Origin: Desmodus rotundus
Lineage: Eukaryota > Chordata > Mammalia > Chiroptera > Phyllostomidae
DNA: 64,000 bases
Direction: 5' to 3'
Assembly: GCF_022682495.2 (NCBI RefSeq)
Contig: NC_071397.1
Location: 15,715,082 to 15,779,081, forward strand
This document shows, in pieces, positions 58,291 through 64,000 of this stretch. The notes beneath the pieces are model-generated. The model worked only from the letters and a program-made list of their open reading frames with translations. It was not told the origin of the DNA and made no database searches. The first letter of the stretch is position 1. Each line of letters starts with the position of its first letter. Position numbers and translations under genes: made by a program.

Positions 58291-58860
58291 ATACGTCACG
58301 ACGGATCAAACAGCTACCGTTTGATGCAGCTTGGCTGTCTGGAGTCCGTAGCCAATTCCACTGTCGCCTATTCCTCCTCCTCTCCTTTAACTTACTCCAC
58401 CACCGGCACCGAGTTCGCGTCCCCCTACTTCTCCACTAACCACCAGTACACCCCGCTCCACCACCAGTCCTTCCATTACGAGTTTCAGCACAGCCACCCG
58501 GCCGTCACCCCTGACGCCTACTCTCTGAACTCGCTCCACCACTCGCAACAGTACTACCAGCAGATCCACCACGGGGAGCCCACCGACTTTATTAACCTGC
58601 ACAATGCGCGGGCGCTCAAGTCGTCCTGCCTGGACGAGCAGAGGCGGGAACTGGGCTGCCTCGATGCCTACCGCCGCCACGACCTGTCCCTCATGAGTCA
58701 TGGCTCTCAGTATGGAATGCACCCAGATCAAAGACTCCTGCCAGGGCCCAGCCTGGGGCTGGCCGCCGCGGGAGCAGACGACTTGCAGGTAAATAAGCAT
58801 GCAGTGAATTTGTCGGAGCCCTCCCCTATTCGCCCTCCCCCTCCCGCTCCGTTAATTCTC
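57840..58860. promoter_or_regulatory. CpG-rich block over intron 1 end and exon 2
   Basis: By eye, CpG dinucleotides are frequent here (many GCG, CGC and CCG words) against a CpG-poor surround. The block covers the last 450 bases of intron 1 and all of exon 2. Developmental transcription-factor genes commonly have intragenic CpG islands of this kind, often marked by Polycomb. The exact borders need a computed observed/expected CpG ratio. Confidence 0.6.
58291..58788 (+). CDS. TFAP2D: TFAP2D coding exon 2 (N-terminal transactivation region, residues 14-179)
   Basis: This exon encodes 166 codons in phase 0, preceded by a pyrimidine tract and ttccttccag and followed by the donor gtaaat. It starts [15 protein letters not shown], which aligns with the RHDG...RL.QLG block shared by all AP-2 proteins. 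A Ser/Thr-rich stretch (about residues 32-62) and a His/Tyr/Gln-rich stretch (about 64-107) follow. Where AP-2 alpha, beta and gamma carry the proline-rich PPPYxPPPY (PY) motif, this protein has [12 protein letters not shown] (residues 55-66). The canonical PY motif is therefore absent, a known feature of the delta member that separates it from its paralogues. The exon ends [12 protein letters not shown]. The segment is GC-rich and CpG-rich, unlike the flanking AT-rich introns. Antisense open frames over it (for example 58387-58800) are composition artefacts. Confidence 0.97.
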
Positions 58861-58882
58861 TGAGTGTAAGCCGACTCTCCAA

Positions 58883-58885
58883 GTC

Positions 58886-58973
<88 letters not shown>
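58883..58973. repeat. Compound (CT)n(CA)n microsatellite, 95 bases after the exon 2 donor
   Basis: About 60 bases of CT repeats (58883-58942, one CC break) pass directly into about 31 bases of CA repeats (58943-58973). The minus frames 58728-58976 and 58826-59128 translate it and are not genes. Confidence 0.95.
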
Positions 58974-58974
<1 letters not shown>

Positions 58975-59579
58975 ACTTATGGGAAGTTATCAAAACAATT
59001 AGAGGAGGCGTGTGCCATTCAGTCCCTCTCATTGGATCAAGACATTTCACCTGGACGCTCCGAAGTCCGGCTAGCTGCGGTTTCCCACTTTGGGTGGGTC
59101 TGCAAGGAAGTCTTTGGTGAATCCACATTTCCGTCTAGGAAGCGGTAGGGTGGGGGAGATCAAGGAGGTTGGGGTTGAGACAACTGGACTCAGAGTAAGA
59201 CCCGATAAGTTGATGACCAATCGCACCCTCAGTCTGGCGCTTTGCCGGGTCTGCCCGCCTGTCTCAGGCGTTTGTCCCAGGCTGAGCTGTAGGGAGGCTA
59301 TTATGAGTTGGGAGGGCTGGTTTGTTTGGGGGACATGGTTGGGACCCTGAGCTCTAGCATAAGTTCCACCGAAGATACTAGACTGATGTGGAGAGCAGAG
59401 AATCGTACATGAAATCTCAAAAGTGCCCCCCCCTCCCGTGAAAGGATCTGCACAAGCCATCTATCTCACTAGCGTTGAGCCTAATTCTCTGTGCCTGAGA
59501 GCGTCCAATCTCACCACCCAGTTGATTTAAAACTTTATTTTTTCTTCTTCAACCCATTAACTTTTGTGTAAGATTCAAC

Positions 59580-59720
59580 TCCTTAACAAGAAGGAAATGA
59601 AGAAATAAAGACGAGGGGGGGAGAAAATAAATAGAGAGAAAGGAGTAAAGAAAGAGAAAAAACAAAAAGGAAAAAGAGGGAGGGAGGATGGAAGAAAGGA
59701 AAGAAGGAAGGAAGGAAGGA
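59580..59720. repeat. Polypurine (A/G) tract ending in (GGAA)n
   Basis: About 140 bases are almost wholly purine on the plus strand, with GAAGGAAGGAAGGAAGGAAT at the end. It lies in TFAP2D intron 2. Confidence 0.85.
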
Positions 59721-62274
59721 ATTTAGATACTGTGGACGTCACCACTCAGTTTGGTATCTCTCTCCTACTTTCTTAATGCATTTTTGCATATTATTTGCAA
59801 CAATAGAATTTATAATTATGTAAGCATATTGTCACAGCTTCATTTCATACAAATGTCCCAAACATAAAGACATGAATTTGCAACTTCGTTTGGCTGAAAG
59901 TGCAACTAGTTCTACCTGCGAGTCCCTATTTTTCAGTTGGCACAAAGCTGGCCACCTCCACAGTCGCCACAAGGAAAGGCGAGATACTTGGAGAGCACAA
60001 GTTGGAGACGCTAGAGATCCCTTGTTGCGCACAGAAAATCTTTCCCCCTCATTTACCTCCAAGCAAGGGATCATTTTAAAATTGAAGTGAAAGCCCTTAC
60101 AGTCACAACAAAGAGCCATAGCCGCAAGATCGGCCCACAAGAAAAAAGATTTGGCTCCATAAACCTTGACTTTCTACGTTTATATTCACAAAATAATTTT
60201 CTATGCTCAGGGCATTTTTACATTTTTCACAAGGATCCCCTTATGGCTCAAGGGGGGAAAAAATCTGCCATTCAATGCTTAGCTCAACTAAAACCTATTT
60301 ACTCCTTTTAATAGCCGCGTCTGCTGCTGATTTTTTTGTATCTGTACAAATTTTTTTTCTGTGCTAGGCACAAAGCCGGGCATTTTTCAAAAGAGGGGAT
60401 TAGAACATTTGCAAGCACCAGACAAAGAGCGAATCCCATGCAAAAGAACACCGTAGTTTATCCAATTTTCGACTTAGTGCCATTCAACTGGTCATTTATG
60501 CAATGTCATCCGACCAAACAACATGTTTTACTTACAAGGGGGGAAAGTTTGTTAAGTGAAGAGTCCAAGATTTGTTTTTTTTCTACAAAAATAAATATCC
60601 TAACGATGCGCCAGAGAATGGACAGGAAAGGGTTCATTCCATCGGAGAGCTTTGTGGCCTTTTGCCTTCTACATTTCAGATATTTTGAAGCGTTTTTTCC
60701 AGTCTATGTGTTTTTTTTATGTTTCTATCTTTTTTGTTCCTATCTATTACTCACACTAAGGGAATATTCATGATGAGAGTAACACTCCAAGATACTAGAA
60801 GAAACTGAGGAGTATTGTATACTATCTATTTATGTATCTATGTCTATAGGCATATCTCTCTCTCTATATATATATATATCATTTTATATATGTGTACATA
60901 TGAAGGAAGTTATAAATCTGGAGAGTTATTTTCTTTCACTCCTCCTGGACTTGGGCAGCAGAATGAAAAAGAAAGAGAAAAGTCATAGGTACTTTTAAAA
61001 CAAGAACTGGGAGGGGGATGTGTGGGAGAAACCCGTCTCTCTCCTTTTATTTCTTCCTTTTTAAAACATTCATCAGCATATGCCTCATTTCAAATGCAAC
61101 AAATGTAAATATACTTTTCCCTGCACAGAATTTTAAGTGAAAGTCCAATGGTTTGGAGGGCGGTCTAAGTCTGCCTAACAGATGCAAACAGTCTTGTGGC
61201 TTCAGTTCCATCTTTGAGTCCCCTAAAAAGATTTGCTATGGCCAACAAAGGAACCTGTCACACCTTTTCCCATCACTGCTTTAATTTATGCTCAGTCTCC
61301 AAGTTTTTTTTTTCATATTGATTTGATAATCACTTTAAGGCAGAACAGTTAAAATAAGAAAGAGCTCGTGAGTCAGTTGAAAAGGGGGCTCTTACAGGCC
61401 TGCCTCAATATGGTGAAAATGGGGAAGCGAGAGGGAGCCAGGGCTGTAAAGGTTGTTTTGTAAAGTGGGTTTTTATTATGCACCGACTCTCTCCGCATTT
61501 ACTTAACTCTTCACGGGCTGTTGGGTAGGTTAACACCCTTCAAGGCCTCTTTCATGTCCAATACCTCGTTTGTTTGTAAAGGAAAATGAGCCTTTAACAC
61601 ATTTGGACTCAGAAAAAAAAAAGACACAGAGAGAGAAAATTTTATTTTTCTTAATCAAAAATCAGCAAACCCTTACCTCCTTCCCAGTTCAAATGATCTC
61701 TCAATCCGTTAGGAGCCTAAAGATCTAGAGGGCGTGAACCTAAAGGTCTTTCCTCTGCAGGACCCGTTTTGGGTAGCATTACAGGATGCTCCTTCAACTG
61801 GGGTAAAGCAGAACATTCATGAGATAACTTGAATCGTCCACTTGAAATGGCACCTCTGAGCTCCCAAGAAACCAGCAGTGACAAACTTGACATCTTTGGT
61901 GTAATTTGTTTCATGCAAAAACTGCTGTGGAAACTGTATATGTGCTAGGTGCCTTGATGGGAACTCAAAGGGTTTCTCATTCACTTATGCCAAGATGAAA
62001 GGCACTAAGGCCTTTGAAGTGTAATATTTTATGGTATTGTAAAATGCATACTTTAACATTTATACAACTTTTAGATTGTGGTTTTCTGGCCATTTTCCCC
62101 CTTAAAACCACGCTTGTTGCCAAACTTGCTTCAGGTCAATGGTTGCTTTCAAGTGTCTCCTATGGGGCTTTGTGGATATAAGGTTCAGGGATGGGACAGA
62201 TTGAAAGACTTAACTTCTGTGGGCATACCTATTACTATCAATTTGAGTGATTTATTTATTTTTCTTTTATTAAG

Positions 62275-62335
62275 GGCTCTGTGGAAGCCCAGTGTGGGCT
62301 GGTTCTCAATGGCCAAGGTGGAGTGATAAGAAGAG
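62275..62335 (+). CDS. TFAP2D: TFAP2D coding exon 3 (residues 180-199 plus first base of codon 200)
   Basis: This short 61-base exon is missed by simple ORF calling because it has no ATG in frame. It encodes [20 protein letters not shown] plus one base of the next Gly codon, preceded by a pyrimidine-rich tract ending ttttattaag and followed by a strong donor, gtaagt. Its frame continues exon 2 (DDLQ-GSVEAQC), matching AP-2 delta. It corresponds to the small linker exon of AP-2 genes whose product ends in a GVIR(K/R)G-like block ahead of the conserved DNA-binding and helix-span-helix dimerisation domain. That domain is encoded further downstream, outside the window. The following exon must start in phase 1. 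Confidence 0.95.
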
Positions 62336-64000
62336 GTAAGTAACAACCTGTTAAAACTAAACATTCTTTTCTTATCTATTACTTCGTTTTGAAGATCAGG
62401 TGGTGCTTTGAAACATCAGACATCTTGTCTAGTGATTAAGAAAACAGTCACTCTTGATCAATTACTCTTGTCTCACACAAGCATACCCTCATTTAAAAGC
62501 CTCCTTTTCTGCACCAAGGCTTGAACTTAGCCTGTGCCCAGAAGACCTATGATAGAAGAGATTGGCAGTTTCTCAGAGAACAGTGACAGAATCGAAGTTC
62601 AAGACAAAAAGAAAATCTTTCTCACAGTCTCTTTCCTCATCATGGAGCAGAATTTCTGGTCTTTTTTAGTCCTAAATGTGCCAGCCACAGCCTGGGTATT
62701 TGAGGTGATGGTGTTAGCTTAAGGCTTTGAAGGATTTTGTGAAAGGCTAGATTCATTGAGGCTGCAGAGAAGGCTAATGAAACACCAACATTGTAGCTGC
62801 CCTTATTTTTCTAAGTGTCCTGAACATTTCTTTCTTTGAGGGAGGGTGGTAGGGGGAGGTGGTGTTAACTGTACTGGATAAAGCTTTCTTGTTCCCATCT
62901 GTTGAAGAAAACATCTGAATCCAGAGTTAGCCATGGAATTGGAAGGTGGTGGGGGGTGGCAAGAGTAGAGAGCTGTTGATTTTGGCTCAGACACTGAAGG
63001 GAGCTGTGTCTCAGATGTTCCATTTTGACAAAAGGTTTTGAACTATGACATTTTAAGGGCCTCAAGGCAGTGCAGATTTTGCTTGTTTCCCACTTAACTG
63101 TACCCAGAGCCTCTGAAGCATATTTTCCTAGCAAGCTGAGTAACCCGAGGAGCACACAAGGCAAAGGGGACCAGCTGTTATCCCAACTTCATACGAATTA
63201 ATAAGATGTGGCCTATTCACCAGGCCTAATTCCAGCTCCAGGGCTGTAGTTGTCTTTAGTAACTGAGCCACTAAAGACTGAGTCTTCTGATGGCACCAAA
63301 TAAATGTGCTTCAGTCCCTCTCCAACTCTTTCATAGCTCTTGTAAAGATTCCAAAGAAAGAAATGCATTGATAGAGAGCATTGGACTCTTTCATGTTTAA
63401 ACTCCAGGTTTTGCAACCCTATGTCCATTGTGAAACTCCATGTAAATTGAGGGGAAAATAAAACAAAGAGTGCTTTCCTTGTGAAAGTTGACTATTATCA
63501 TAGTGAATACTTGAAACTTCCATTAAATGAAAAAATAGATATTTAATTCTGTTGTTTTACCCCATGGATATTTGAAGACTATTTTCTTTAAGAAAAACGC
63601 CAGTGTTGCTCCACAAATATTTGTTTTTTAATGAGCAATATTAAGCTTGTCAGCCAGGCCAATACTCAGCCATATTGTCATGACATGAAATAGGCCCAAG
63701 ACTAGCGAAAATTAAAATAAAATATACATCCAGTTTGGGGGAGGGGTTAAAATTACAGAGTAAAATGGGGGTCAAATAAGAGGTGCTGGTCCGGGTCGTT
63801 TGGGGTGGTCACACTGAAGGTGAGGCCAAGCACTCTGAATGCAGGAAGGTGTCGGTGGTGCTGAAGGACAGCGCCAGTAATTAGCGCCGGGAGCCGGCTC
63901 CTCCCAGAGTCCCACTGGCGCTACTGCGGTGTTTGAGTTCAGCCCCTCACTTGATCACCTTCTCAATTGCGTGTAAATTGCGTCATATCGTACAATAGCT
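62336..64000 (+). other. TFAP2D: TFAP2D intron 3, 5' portion (runs off the window)
   Basis: The intron begins with the donor gtaagt after exon 3 and continues to the window edge. No further AP-2 exon (which would encode the [25 protein letters not shown]-type block) is visible in any + frame. The sequence is unique-looking, moderately AT-rich, and becomes CpG-richer at 63780-63960, where a nested palindrome lies. Confidence 0.85.
63870..63922. repeat. Nested palindrome in TFAP2D intron 3
   Basis: The perfect 12-base palindrome GGAGCCGGCTCC (63890-63901) sits almost centrally between the inverted arms AGCGCCAGT (63870-63878) and ACTGGCGCT (63914-63922). The surround is CpG-rich. Confidence 0.85.

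Larger units (their letters stand above)
58789..62274 (+). other. TFAP2D: TFAP2D intron 2, free of recognisable mobile elements
   Basis: This 3,486-base phase-0 intron opens with 24 further sense codons, a stop, then a long (CT)n(CA)n microsatellite. Next comes a GC-moderate stretch, a polypurine stretch (59580-59720), and about 2.5 kb of AT-rich single-copy-looking sequence in which I see no SINE, LINE, LTR or DNA transposon. Short (TA)n and (TATC)n runs lie near 60825-60900. The acceptor is at 62273-62274. The absence of insertions suggests constrained regulatory sequence, but that is inference. Confidence 0.85.

Noticed and set aside
58387..58800. 137-codon minus-strand frame opposite exon 2
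   Set aside because: Mirror of a conserved coding exon with high GC; valine/glycine-rich, no recognisable domain.

Overview
This window is mammalian nuclear DNA, very probably from a bat. At least sixteen copies of a tRNA-derived SINE are present, with a head like GCCCTGGCTGGTGTGGCTCA, a CT-rich body and an AAATAAATAAA-type tail. This is the chiropteran VES family. Several copies still carry clear target-site duplications (TSDs). The L1/HAL1-like elements and the mariner-like miniature elements also fit a bat. A yangochiropteran bat is likely. A narrower guess (for example the leaf-nosed bat group, from the SINE subtype) would be weak. There is no bacterial-style gene organisation, and nearly all open frames outside one locus are chance or repeat-derived.

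The one protein-coding gene I can support is TFAP2D (transcription factor AP-2 delta), on the + strand at the right end. Coding exon 1 is 57232-57270 (13 codons), exon 2 is 58291-58788 (166 codons) and exon 3 is 62275-62335 (61 bases, ending in phase 1). All have proper splice signals and one continuous frame. The remaining exons, with the DNA-binding and dimerisation domain, lie beyond the window. Introns 1, 2 and the start of intron 3 are present. A CpG-rich block covers the end of intron 1 and exon 2.

Layout. 1-47 kb is gene-poor intergenic DNA dense in mobile elements: a full-length HAL1-like element (0.8-3.6 kb), a mariner-type MITE (6.3 kb), a truncated HAL1/L1 (7.9-8.9 kb), a twin-primed inverted L1 with TSDs (10.1-11.2 kb), a class II retroviral solo LTR with a 6-bp TSD (12.5-13.0 kb), a second LTR-like element with an internal minisatellite (13.5-14.4 kb), a four-layer nest of L1, HAL1 and SINEs (18.4-22.2 kb), a long LINE2 remnant (26.5-27.9 kb), and a SINE-rich zone (31-47 kb). 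From about 47 kb to the end only ancient MIR fragments were recognised. This loss of younger insertions over 17 kb around the gene, together with two CpG-rich segments at 50.6-51.9 kb and a homeodomain-site cluster near 54.2 kb, suggests a cis-regulatory domain for the developmental gene.

Limits: repeat family names come from recognising consensus sequence by eye. Edges of old repeats are approximate, and conservation could not be tested.
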